From: Uranotaenia lowii
Taxonomy: Eukaryota; Arthropoda; Insecta; Diptera; Culicidae
Assembly: GCF_029784155.1 (NCBI RefSeq)
Contig: NC_073691.1
Span: 51,318,490 to 51,382,489, forward strand
Reading direction: 5' to 3'
Length of the DNA stretch: 64,000 nucleotides
Shown in pieces: positions 48,399-57,813 of this stretch (position 1 is the first letter of the stretch; each line of letters begins with the position of its first letter). The position numbers and the translations under genes are program-made. Under the pieces are notes generated by a model that saw only the letters and a list, made by a program, of their open reading frames with translations, did no database searches and was not told the DNA's origin.

Positions 48399-51300
48399 TT
48401 ATTTCTTTGTATCTATTTGCCCGCTTTGAAATTACATTATTCTTTTCATAAGCTTTTGTATTTGGAGCATATTCTTTATATTGTTTACATGATATTTTAT
48501 TATTTTTATTTGTAAATAAATTTTTAATTTTGTCCAATAGTTGTTGTCTTTGTCTTTCCGAATTTTCGGTTGTGTTACTACCAATTAAAATTTCATGAGG
48601 GGTATGTTTTGTGAACGAATGAATACAATTGTTATACCGTTGGGCAGACATTTGTATTAATTCTTGTATGGTGATATTTGGATGTAATGTTTTGAGGCAA
48701 CGAGCTATTTCTCGTATTGTGGAATGAGCTCGTTCAATCTGTCCGTTTGTCTCTGATCTGTGAACGGGTGTTTTGAAAACTTTTATATTTAGTTCTTTTA
48801 ATTTTTGTTCGATTGTGTGTGAGACAAAAGCACATTCATTATCGATAACTATTTGTTCCGGTAAATTCCATTCATATAATAATTCAATTAAGGCGGGTTT
48901 AACATGGGTAACCGCTCTTGATTTGATATATTTAAATTTGAGATATTTTGAAAATTTATCTATTGATGAGATAAAAAGAAAATGTGCATTGTAGACGAAA
49001 ATATCGATGTGCACTATTTGTTTTGGTTTTTCTGGAATTGGAGTTGGAAAAGGTATATATTTTGGTGGTCTACGCTGATATTTTTGTTCTTTGCATAGAT
49101 CGCATGTTTTAACATAATTCTGTGTAATAGAATTCATTTTTGGAAAGTAAAATTGTCTTATTAATTGTTGAACATTTTCTTGGGCACAACGATGTGCAAA
49201 TTCGTGAACCTTTTTAATTTCTTTTAACTGATCTTCTTCATTTTCAAGATCTAGTACTCTTTTTTGTGAGAATCTAACTCTCGTTTGCTTTGGGTTGAAA
49301 ATAGTTTTATAAATTTCTTGTATCTGTCCCATAATTGGTTCGGTAGTTAAGATTCCATTTATAACTTCGTTAGACAAATATTTTTTCAGAGTGTTTGATA
49401 AAAATTGTTTTGAGAATTGTGGTTCAGAGAAAATGTGTCTCTTAAATTTTTCGAAAGGTATATTAAGTTCATAGCTTGATTTTCCTTCAATGAAAATGAG
49501 CTGATTTCTGAAGACGTTGATTGGTACTTCCGTACTAAGAATGTATGAAGAGTCGTCTTCGTCAGATGAATGTATTGTAGGTGTCATAGACATAAGTAAT
49601 TCCTGTGAAATCGAGGGATTTGCTTTAACTGATAATTGAGATATATTCGTTAATTCTTCATTGTCTTCATTGGGTATTCGAGACAATGCGTCTGCGACAA
49701 TATTTGCTTTTCCAGTTTTATATTTTATTTCGCAATCGTGCTCATTGATGTAGTTTTTCCATCTTTTGAGTTTAGCATTAGTGTTCCTAGGGGATAAGGT
49801 ATATGTCAAAGGTTGGTGGTCAGTGTATATAATAATCTTAGCACCATATATAAAATTTCTAAAAGTGTTTAAAGCCCAAATAATGGCTAGCATTTCTTTT
49901 TCATTAGTCGCATAGTTTTCTTCAGTGCTTGAAAGAGATTTTGAAATGAATGAAATAGGTTGTTCACCTTTGTCTGTATTTTGTGACAGTACAGCTCCTA
50001 ACGCTTTGTTTGATGCGTCAGTGGTTATAATAAAAGGTTTAGAAAAGTCAGGGAATATTAGAACATCTTCTGATGTCAAAATACTTTTTAACATTTCAAA
50101 TGATTCATTTGCTTCTGAGTTAAGTTCAATTTTGTGATTTTTTGAATTAAATTTTGTAATTCGGCTATGGCCATCCTCTCCTCTTAAAAGATTCGTGAGG
50201 GGTTTTGCGAGTTTGGCATAATCACGAACGAATCGTCTATAATAACCAGAGAGTCCTAAAAATGCTCTAAGATCTTTAATGTTACATGGTTTCGGATAGT
50301 TTGCAATAGCTTCAATTTTTTTAGGATTTGGTTTAAGTCCGTTTTTCGAGACAATAAATCCAAGGAATTCAACTTCTGTCTTAAAGAATTCTGATTTGTC
50401 AGGTTGAATTTTGAAATTTGCTTCATTTAATGTATGGAATATTTCTTGAATGTGTTGTATATGATCTTCAAAAGTTTTACTAAATATGATAATATCGTCG
50501 ATATAAACATGACAAATTTTTCCAATATGTTCGCGTAGAACATCATCCATAACTCTTTGGAAAATGGCTGGAGCGTTTTTTAGACCAAAGGGTAATCTTA
50601 GAAATTCATATTTTCCATTGTTAACTGAAAATGCAGTTTTTTCAATATCTTTATGAGACATTGGTATTTGGTGAAATCCTGAAGCAAGATCAAGAGTTGT
50701 GAAGAATGAACTCTTTCCTAAATTTGCTAGTACAGCTGAGGTGTCAGGAATAGGGTATTTGTCATCAATTGTTTTTAAATTTAATTTTCGATAATCAATC
50801 ACCATTCTATGTTTTTTCTCGCCAGATGCGTCTTCTTTTTTTGGAACTATCCATACTGGAGAGTTATAAGGTGATCTGGATGGTCTTATGATACCATCGT
50901 CTAGAAGTTTATTTATTTGCTTATCAATTTCGTCTTTTAAGGCTTGGGGATACGGATAAGTTTTACTGTATACTGGATCATTATCAGTTGTACGAATATT
51001 GGCTTGTACTCTTGTAGTAAAGGGTAATTTTTCATTTGGAGGTTGGAATAGATGTTGGAATTTATCTAAACAATTTCTCAGATAATTTTTCTGTTCTGAA
51101 TCTAGATGTTCATCTCGCACATTAAAATAATTTAAAGTTTCAAATGTAAGAAATCGTATTGGAATTTCGTTATTTTCGGGTAGTAATATTTTTTCATGAG
51201 GTAGATGTATAATAGCTTTAAGTTCTCTTAAAGTGTCACTACCTATTATAGCATCGAATGTCGAAAGTTTTTCCAAATGATAAAGTCTTACTAAAATTGT

Positions 51301-51444
51301 TGAAAAAGGCATAAACATTCTATCTTCTGAAAATTTGTTTATGCTTATATCACCTATCTGTAGGAGGTATTGTAAATGGTTTAGTTTCATGCCATTTGTT
51401 ACAATATTTAGGATGAATATAATTTTTTGTTGATCCTGTGTCAA
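48322..51444 (-). CDS. Errantivirus Pol: end of protease, reverse transcriptase, RNase H, integrase
   Basis: A 1040-codon open frame; its first codons are not a natural start, since Pol is made by frameshift from gag. The C-terminal part of protease is seen at FDAIIGSD (63-70). Reverse transcriptase has LDLASGFHQI (first catalytic Asp 252) and YIDD at 314-317. RNase H has TTDAS (Asp 476), TDHQP (Asp 542) and NIVADALSR (Asp 585). Integrase has H747, H751, C781 and C784 for zinc and D814, D868 and E904, a D-D-35-E spacing. All catalytic residues are present. The frame is the same as gag, whereas the upstream protease half lies in the -1 frame, so an indel near 51355 separates the two halves. 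Confidence 0.93.
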   Translation of the reverse strand: MTQDQQKIIFILNIVTNGMKLNHLQYLLQIGDISINKFSEDRMFMPFSTILVRLYHLEKLSTFDAIIGSDTLRELKAIIHLPHEKILLPENNEIPIRFLTFETLNYFNVRDEHLDSEQKNYLRNCLDKFQHLFQPPNEKLPFTTRVQANIRTTDNDPVYSKTYPYPQALKDEIDKQINKLLDDGIIRPSRSPYNSPVWIVPKKEDASGEKKHRMVIDYRKLNLKTIDDKYPIPDTSAVLANLGKSSFFTTLDLASGFHQIPMSHKDIEKTAFSVNNGKYEFLRLPFGLKNAPAIFQRVMDDVLREHIGKICHVYIDDIIIFSKTFEDHIQHIQEIFHTLNEANFKIQPDKSEFFKTEVEFLGFIVSKNGLKPNPKKIEAIANYPKPCNIKDLRAFLGLSGYYRRFVRDYAKLAKPLTNLLRGEDGHSRITKFNSKNHKIELNSEANESFEMLKSILTSEDVLIFPDFSKPFIITTDASNKALGAVLSQNTDKGEQPISFISKSLSSTEENYATNEKEMLAIIWALNTFRNFIYGAKIIIYTDHQPLTYTLSPRNTNAKLKRWKNYINEHDCEIKYKTGKANIVADALSRIPNEDNEELTNISQLSVKANPSISQELLMSMTPTIHSSDEDDSSYILSTEVPINVFRNQLIFIEGKSSYELNIPFEKFKRHIFSEPQFSKQFLSNTLKKYLSNEVINGILTTEPIMGQIQEIYKTIFNPKQTRVRFSQKRVLDLENEEDQLKEIKKVHEFAHRCAQENVQQLIRQFYFPKMNSITQNYVKTCDLCKEQKYQRRPPKYIPFPTPIPEKPKQIVHIDIFVYNAHFLFISSIDKFSKYLKFKYIKSRAVTHVKPALIELLYEWNLPEQIVIDNECAFVSHTIEQKLKELNIKVFKTPVHRSETNGQIERAHSTIREIARCLKTLHPNITIQELIQMSAQRYNNCIHSFTKHTPHEILIGSNTTENSERQRQQLLDKIKNLFTNKNNKISCKQYKEYAPNTKAYEKNNVISKRANRYKEINVKENHNTYVIDKKGRKIHKTNIRE

Positions 51445-51511
51445 TAAGAATTTTTAAAATTTTTCCAGCGCTTCCATAATATTCGAAGTAAGGTAACGCT
51501 GGGTCTATGCT
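51350..51511 (-). CDS. Errantivirus protease, N-terminal half, cut by a frame break
   Basis: In the -1 frame relative to gag, reading starts at the slip site and contains the aspartic-protease active site LIDTGSTKNYIHP. It stops at a TGA at 51350-51352. The rest of the protease (ending in the IIGSD motif) continues in a different frame, in the Pol entry. A single extra base in the neighbourhood of 51355-51362 would explain it. Because the LTRs look identical, this is either a very young mutation or an assembly error. Confidence 0.8.
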   Translation of the reverse strand, partial: SIDPALPYFEYYGSAGKILKILIDTGSTKNYIHPKYCNKWHETKPFTIPPTDR

Positions 51512-52824
51512 AAAAAATTAATTTCGCCAATTTCTCCTGTTGGTTGCCATTCGTTAGAATCTCTAGTTTGAGGTTTACTCATTATATTGAAGAATCTTTG
51601 TTTGTTTTGAGGATTGTTATTTTGAGGTCTGTTTGCATAGTTTACTTGTTTTGACCTAATAGATTTATCAACGTCCATTGGTTCAAAACGTCTTGAAAAG
51701 TTTTGCGGTCGTTGATTGAAAACGTTATAATTATTTCTAGGAGGAATAGGTGGTCTTATTTGTTGTTGATTTTTATTTTGGAATTGATTAGGAATGTAGT
51801 TAGGATTTTGTTGTTGAAATTGTGGTCTGAAATTGTTTGGTTGAAATTGTGGTCGATAATTGAAATTCGGGTTGGGTCTGGGTGGGTATTTCGGTGGTAA
51901 TGGAGGAGGATTTCTAGAAAATGTAGGTATGTTATTCCTTGGTTGAGTATTGATACTGTTTGGAATTCTTCCTCTAGTTAGTCTATCTCTGAATTCCATA
52001 TTTTGGGTTTTGATGCAATAAGCATAAGCATCAGCCAAAGAATTTGCTTTATAATTTCTCAAAAATTTACCTAGATCTCCATCTAAACCTCTGGTGAAAG
52101 CATCCAAAGCTTTTTCATTATAAATATCTATCATAGCTTTTTGTGCTTCGTAATGAGAATATTTTACGTCGGTTTTTATGAAATTTGCAATATGTGATAG
52201 TAGTCTATTTATATTATCGTAAAATGATTCTAATGATCTGCCTTTCTGAAGACAATTCATAAGCTGATAATCAAGAGTGGATAAATCTCTTTTTTCACCA
52301 TAATATGTTAGTAAAGTTGTTTTTATCAATGTCCAATTTAGGTTTACATTAGATGCTACCAATGCATCGTTAGCTTCGCCTTGAATTTTTCTTCTAATAA
52401 GCCGGCAAATTACATAAAATTTATTTTGAACTTCAATTGAATTGTTCCCTTGTCTGGGTTTGTTCATAAGTACTATTTTATCTGCATCATCGATCCAGTT
52501 GCAAAGTTGTTGCGGGTCTCCATTAAATGTTGGTAAGCCTTTAACAAGGTCAGATACACTTTCTGCATCAGAAAAATCTACTGGGTGTCCATTTTGATCT
52601 GTTGTTATTAATTGTGGATCGGTATGATCTTCTATTTCTGTAATATTTTGAGTTTCAATACGGCGAAGCCGATTGAATAACTCTTGAATTTGGTTTTGAT
52701 ACTGAGCAAGTTGTTCAGCCATTTCGTGACTTAAATTTAGGTTACGAAAATTTGATATTAAGTCCTCAATGATTAATATATTTTTTATAAAATTAAAGAG
52801 TAGTAAAGGTCGACTTTTGTTCAC
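51505..52824 (-). CDS. Errantivirus Gag
   Basis: 439 codons from the first ATG; a second ATG at codon 35 (52722, MAEQLAQYQ) is an equally good start. The capsid-like part spans about residues 95-285 with LPTFNGDPQQLCNWIDDADK and a later GRSLESFYDNINRLLSHI segment. Residues 286-420 are rich in Pro, Asn, Gln and Arg, presumably a disordered nucleic-acid-binding tail. There is no CCHC zinc knuckle, as in other insect gypsy Gags. The gene ends at the slip site. The product forms the particle core in the cytoplasm. Confidence 0.9.
   Translation of the reverse strand: MNKSRPLLLFNFIKNILIIEDLISNFRNLNLSHEMAEQLAQYQNQIQELFNRLRRIETQNITEIEDHTDPQLITTDQNGHPVDFSDAESVSDLVKGLPTFNGDPQQLCNWIDDADKIVLMNKPRQGNNSIEVQNKFYVICRLIRRKIQGEANDALVASNVNLNWTLIKTTLLTYYGEKRDLSTLDYQLMNCLQKGRSLESFYDNINRLLSHIANFIKTDVKYSHYEAQKAMIDIYNEKALDAFTRGLDGDLGKFLRNYKANSLADAYAYCIKTQNMEFRDRLTRGRIPNSINTQPRNNIPTFSRNPPPLPPKYPPRPNPNFNYRPQFQPNNFRPQFQQQNPNYIPNQFQNKNQQQIRPPIPPRNNYNVFNQRPQNFSRRFEPMDVDKSIRSKQVNYANRPQNNNPQNKQRFFNIMSKPQTRDSNEWQPTGEIGEINFLA
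51511..51517 (-). promoter_or_regulatory. Gag-Pol -1 ribosomal frameshift slip site
   Basis: The minus strand reads TTTTTTA, in the gag frame as T TTT TTA, followed by GCA and the gag stop TAG. This is the X XXY YYZ heptamer form, the same one used by HIV-1. A one-base backward slip enters the frame of the DTG protease, which supports function. Confidence 0.85.
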
Positions 52825-53322
52825 AATATACTCTTTATTATTTTTTTATATTATATTACTGGGGTATCTTAATTGTTTGCCTCAGCAATAAATTACGTTT
52901 GAGTTGTCTCACTTTTTATGTTTGTTAGTAATTATTATTTTTTCTCACTTGTGTTTTATTTTCGTTTTGGATATTTTAAACTCACTTTAATTTTTCTGTA
53001 TTTATTCACTTGTTATATTTTATTATTTTTCTATATAGATTTCCTGAGATTTTTTATCATACTCACAACAATAATGCTGGTAGAGTGGCTTTCATTTTTG
53101 GGGAAGAGGCCTTCTCTATTTCGAAGATTGCTGTTCGTTCCGAACTGGTCGTCCCAGTGCTAGCGTCTTTTTCCGTTTTGCCCTGGGCCCTTGGCTACTA
53201 AGGGATCTCTAGCACGGCTGCGTTGAAGTGGCGGTCAGATTTTCAGTTGGATGTGGTTGGATTTTACTCCTTACTCAGGTCTGCTGAAAAATAAAATGTT
53301 ATTCATCGTATGTGTTTCATTT

Positions 53323-53587
53323 GCGGAATTTTCATCGCATTTATATTTTCATTTATATTTCGCGGAATTTTTCTTCGCTTTGTATATATTTTGTCATCGT
53401 GCACGGAATTATTTATTTGTCGCGGAATTTGTCATCGCTTTTTTTAATATTGTCGCGGAATTTATCATCGCTTTTTGTATGGTCGCGGAATTTATCATCG
53501 CTTTTTATATAGTAGCGGAATTTTTCTTCGCTTCGAACTTGCGTAATGAAATAATAAATATTCTTTATGCGGAATATGTTCGCGGTT
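53323..53587 (-). repeat. Array of eight GCGATGATAAATTCCGC units in the leader
   Basis: Read on the plus strand, GCGGAATTT followed by a TCATCGC or TCTTCGC occurs at about 53323, 53362, 53403 (degenerate), 53421, 53453, 53483, 53514 and 53571. Most steps are 30-40 bp. AT-rich spacers vary while the core stays constant, which suggests a binding or structural site rather than simple slippage. It occupies the same place as the Su(Hw)-site array (insulator) in Drosophila gypsy, but the core differs from the Su(Hw) motif. Confidence 0.75.
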
Positions 53588-54310
53588 AAATAATAAGATA
53601 ATGTATAATAAAATTATAAAGTTTGTTGAAAATAATAAAATAAATTGCAAAGTTCGTATTAATTAATTAATTAATTAATTAATTAATTAATTAATTTTTT
53701 TATATTTATTTATTCATCAAAAATTTTTTATTTTTGATGAACTATTATAAACATGGGTGAGCTTCCATTGTTTATATAACAAGTGTTTTAATCTTTTTTT
53801 TTCAAAATTTTAAGATTCATTTTTCTTAACGAATTTTGAGTTATTAATCTTTCATTGAGGATTTTAATATGCTATTTGATGATAGCTTATTGGGTTATTA
53901 AACCATTCCCAATAGCAACAAAATTCATGACACTTGTCGAACAATCCAAAGTGATTATGATGTCGACAATTAAAGTTTGGCAATTTTTTTACAGTGGGAT
54001 TTGGTAATCCCAAAATTCTGTAAGTAGTCCAATTATTATTATTTTTTTTTTTTTCATTTTTCGATTTAATTTATATGGTGGTTTAATTGTATTATAACAA
54101 ATATAATTTTTGGGTTGTTCGAAGTAGAAGTAATCGAACCCATTGTAAAATTTTTGCATTTTTGTAAAAATAATTTATATAGCTTCGGATGAGATTAAAT
54201 TTTTTATAATTTCACTAATAATTTCGGATAAGGTTATTGTGATATTTTTATTTTTAATTTAAATACATCTTTATAATTTCACTATTAAATTAGAAGAAAG
54301 GTTTTTTTTT

Positions 54311-54320
54311 GTACTCACCG
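54311..54320 (-). promoter_or_regulatory. Candidate splice donor for env mRNA
   Basis: The minus strand reads CGGTGAGTAC in the leader, a strong match to the donor consensus. Errantivirus env is made from a spliced RNA whose donor lies upstream of gag. Candidate acceptors are TTTTTGCATTTTACAG ending at 48295, and weaker AG sites just before the env ATG at 48398. Confidence 0.5.
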
Positions 54321-54337
54321 TTTTTCTGTTGTATAAT

Positions 54338-54449
54338 GGTTGTGGGTTGCAAATTTACTCGGGACTTCCTTCATCTGACGGTCGTGGGTTGCAGATAATT
54401 CGGGACTTCCTTCATCTAACGGTCGTGGGTTGCAGATAATTCGGGCGCC
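54338..54449 (-). repeat. Three-copy 41-bp tandem repeat next to the primer site
   Basis: GGTTGTGGGTTGC or GGTCGTGGGTTGC begins at plus-strand 54338, 54380 and 54421, steps of 42 and 41 bp. Each unit ends in a CGGG segment; the copy next to the LTR supplies part of the primer site (CCCGAATTATCTGC on the minus strand), and the inner copy repeats it without the GGCG. So part of the PBS and its flank has been tandemly duplicated. Confidence 0.85.
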
Positions 54450-54450
54450 A
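54440..54450 (-). promoter_or_regulatory. Errantivirus primer-binding site (tRNA-Lys type)
   Basis: The minus strand reads TGGCGCCCGAA at the LTR edge, complementary to the 3' end of a tRNA-Lys. The first T is the last base of the LTR (CATTAACT), an overlap known for this group. Confidence 0.85.
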
Positions 54451-55243
54451 GTTAATGAGTTTGATGGGAATTTCTTTTTCTTCTATTTGTCACAACACTA
54501 GTTTTTCATTTACACTTCACTTTATTTGAACACCTAGTGTGCTCTTTTATTTATGTTTTACATCGAGTAGAACTGCGGAACTGAACTATGTCATCTGTAC
54601 TGCACTATGGAACTGGACTGAACTGAGTTATAGAACTGAGCTGACTACATTGGACTGAACTGAGTTATGGAACTGAACTATGGAACTGAGCCATCTGTAT
54701 TGGACTGAACTGAGTTATGGAACTGAACTATGGAACTGAGCCATCTGTATTGGACTGAACTATTTACATTAGACTGAACAATCCTTAATCTCTTGGACGA
54801 GTATTTATACAGGAAATCAAGATGACGAAGTCATCTGATTCCTGATTAAGATTTGATGGCACGCGCCAAGGTGGACATCGCCACGCGACAAAGTCGTAAA
54901 CGCGCCAGGGTGACATCGTCACGCGAGAAAGTCGTAAACTCATCGGGGCATGTTATTGCCATCCTACCGTGAAAGTAAATTGTTTATAAGATTCGATGCT
55001 ATCGAAGGAGCATCTCTCCGATGGATGAAGGATTGTTTTTCCTAACTGATAAGACACGACGGCACTGGATGAGACCGTGTGTACTTGGCAATGAATCATT
55101 CCTACTTTCCTTATCTAATATAGTGCGACGGATCGGCACTGTTTAACTAGGAGGAACGATGGAATAGTTTATGTTCTTTTAATTAATGACCTAGCGACTA
55201 ACTTTTATAGTGTTTTAGTTTCTTAGCTTTTGGTTTCCTAACT
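54450..55243 (-). repeat. 5' LTR of the errantivirus
   Basis: 794 bp, with the same boundaries (AGTTA, TAACT) and, by reading, the same sequence as the 3' LTR. It carries the active promoter copy: TATAAATA at plus-strand 54802-54809 and an initiator TCAGTC near 54775, which would put transcription start about 325 bases before the primer site. Confidence 0.95.
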
Positions 55244-55247
55244 CTTC

Positions 55248-57813
55248 TTTTCTGATTTCTTTTAAGTTCTTTTTCTAGATTTTGTTTTTAATTTAATTTT
55301 ATTGGGTTTTTTGTTTTGTTTTGCAGACCCCGTTCAATTTCGGCAATACATTTGGATTTTTTTCATTATTGATTTTTTTTCAGATATTTTTATTTATTTT
55401 TCCTTTTGTCATTTTCTTTTTCTCTTTTTTATGTTGTTCTGAATCTTTCTTCAATTTTTCCCCATTCTTTATTTTCTTTTATTTTTGTACTTAAATTTTT
55501 TCATTTAATTTTATTTAAATTTAATTTTTAATTATCTTTTTTGTTTTTTCTTCTTCATGTTTTCTTCATTTTTGGTTTTTTATAGTTTTTTTTTCTATAT
55601 TATTTTTTTCTAATTTTATCTATTCTATTTTTTTCTATTCTGATTTTTTTTGCACTTTTATTTTTCGTTTTAATTTTTTCAATTTTTTTCTGCTTAATTT
55701 ATTACGTTGTGATTTTGTTTTAGTTTTTTTTGACTATTTTATTTTTTATTTTATTGGGTTTTTAGTATTTTTTATTCAGACCCCGTACGATTTAGGCAAG
55801 TTTTGGCATATTTTTCTCTATTGATTTTTTTTATCATTCTTCAATTATTTTGATTCATTTTTCATTTTTCCTTTTTCATTTTTCTTACTTTTTTGTTCTT
55901 TTTCTACTTTTCATTTTTCTTTCCTTTGTTTTATTAATTTTGTAGTTAATTTTTTTCTTTAAGTTTTTCTATCTGTTTTGTTTTTTCTTCCATTTTTTTC
56001 ATTTTTTTTTTGTTTTAATGTTTTTGTTTAAGTTTTTCTATTCCGATATTTTTAGTTTCTTTATTCGGATTTTTTTTTGAAATATTTTTTAATATTTTTT
56101 TTAAAACTGAAACAAAGCAATCGAAAGATTTCTTTTAATTCAACCACGGTACCGGATATTGTGGTTGAATTTAAAGGAATCTTTCGATTGCTTTGATTCA
56201 GTTGAATCATTCAACCTAGTAGGCTCCCAACACAATAGAATTGTTGTTTACATTTTAATTTTTTGTTTTTGTTGTTTTATTGTTTTTGTTGTTTTTATTG
56301 TTTTTGCTGCATTATTTATTCCGCTTTCATTGTTTTTTGAGTTTTTTATTCTTTTTTGATTCTATTTTTTTAAGTTGGGTTTTTTTGGTTTCGTTTTAAA
56401 AACCCCGTTTTATAACTTTTATGTATTTTTCAGTCTTCAGATATTTTTATTTATTTCTTCCTTTTAATTTATTTTTGTTTTTTTTTTGTGTTTCTTTCCT
56501 TTTTTAAATATTGTACTTAATTTTTAAATTTCATATCTTTTTGTTAATTTTCCTCAATTTTTTTCATTTTTGGCTATTTCTTTTTTCTTTGTTTTTTGTT
56601 CTTTTTTTCTATTTTGATTTCATTCATTTTGATTATTTTTTTAAATTTTCTTCTATTTTTATTTTTTCTCTAATCTGATTTTTTTAAATTGTTCTTATAC
56701 ATTTTGTTTTTTACATTTTTATTTTTAGTTAATGTTGTTTTAATGTTTTTCTACTTGATTTATTTCGTTTTCATTGTTTTTTTAGTGTTTTTTTTTTTCA
56801 TTTTGGATTCAGCTTTTTTAATTTTTTTTTCTATTTTGATTAATTTTTTTATTTTTTTCAATTTTTTTTTCTTGTTCTAATTTTTTTCTTATTTTTATTT
56901 TTTTTTATTTTAAATTTTTTTTCTATTTTAAATTTTTTTTCTATTTTAAATTTTTTTTCTACTTTTAATTTTTTTTCTATATTTAATTTTTTTTTTCAAT
57001 TTTTTATTTTTTATCTATTTTTTATTTTTATTTATATTTTTTATTTTTTTTTCAATTTTTTATTTTTTATTATTTTTTTATTTTTTTTTCAATTTTTTAT
57101 TTTTTATTATTTTTGATTTTTTTTCAATTTTTTTTATTTTTTTACTTTTTTTTACTATTTTTTCTATTTTTTTACTATTTTTTGATCTATTTTTTTAGTA
57201 TTTTTTTACTATTTTTTTCCATTTTTTATTTTTTTCTATTTTTTATTTTTTTTCTAGTTTTTATTTTTTTCTGTTTTTTATTTTTTTTTCTATTTTTTAT
57301 TTTTTTTTCTACTTTTAATTTTTTTTTCTTTTTTTCTATTTTTTTTTCTATTTTTTATTCTTTTTCTTTTTTCATTTTTTTTCAATTTTTATTTTTTTTC
57401 TATTTTTTATTTTTTTCAATTTTTTTCTATTTTTTTCAATTTTTTTCTATTTTTTATTTTTTTCAATTTTTTATTTTTTTTTTTTTTTTATTTTTTTTTT
57501 TTATTTTTTTTCTTTTTTTATTTTTTTTCTATTTTTTATTTTTTTTCTATTTTTTATTTTTTTTTCTATTTTTTATTTTTTTTCTATTTTTTATTTTTTT
57601 TCTATTTTTTATTTTTTTTCTATTTTTTATTTTTTTTCTATTTTTTATTTTTTTTCTATTTTTTATTTTTTTTCTATTTTTTATTTTTTTTCTATTTTTT
57701 ATTTTTTTTCTATTTTTTTCTATTTTTTTCTATTTTTTTCTATTTTTTTCTATTTTTTATTGTTTTCTATTTTTTATTTTTTTTCATTTTTTTGATTTTT
57801 TTATTTTTTTTTT
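55248..57813. repeat. T-rich repeat tract, right flank of the errantivirus
   Basis: Plus-strand T-rich DNA. Degenerate CAGACCCCGTTCGATTT motifs near 55326, 55776 and 56400 mark repeated units of about 450-620 bp, continuing those left of the retrovirus. From about 56880 the tract becomes simple: many TTTTTTTCTATTTTTTAT runs, with a regular 18-bp period (CTATTTTTTATTTTTTTT) at about 57530-57720. A long Phe/Leu/Ile-only frame at 57113-57853 is a compositional artefact. Confidence 0.8.
56113..56195. repeat. Near-perfect 35-bp hairpin
   Basis: The arms 56113-56147 and 56161-56195 are inverse of each other with two mismatches and a 13-base loop containing GGTACCGG. Both arms start or end with CAAAGCAATCGAAAGA. 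A smaller GATTCAGTTGAATC palindrome follows. It stands alone in T-rich DNA and could be a tiny foldback element. Confidence 0.75.

Larger units (their letters stand above)
52825..54439 (-). other. Long 5' leader of the errantivirus
   Basis: About 1.6 kb between the primer site and gag without a convincing frame. It contains an eight-copy GCGGAATTT repeat array (53323-53587), a (TTAA)n microsatellite (about 53658-53695), a splice-donor-like CGGTGAGTAC (54311-54320), and PBS-side 41-bp repeats (54338-54449). The length and repeat content are notable compared with the coding parts. Confidence 0.8.
45805..55243 (-). mobile_element. Errantivirus (gypsy-type endogenous retrovirus), near complete
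   Basis: The element is 9439 bp and runs on the minus strand: LTR, primer site, long leader, gag, protease/RT/RNase H/integrase, env, polypurine tract, LTR. The LTR ends AGTTA and TAACT are typical of insect errantiviruses (Metaviridae). The flanks carry CTTC at 45801-45804 and 55244-55247, a 4-bp target duplication. The two LTRs have the same length and I find no difference between them by eye, so insertion is recent. It is the only clearly recent retroelement here. The protease carries a frame break (see the PR entry), so the copy may not be autonomous. Confidence 0.95.

Noticed and set aside
48773..48994. Plus-strand frames inside pol and env (also 49925-50137, 47665-48177, 51703-51900)
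   Set aside because: They are antisense shadows of the errantivirus genes.
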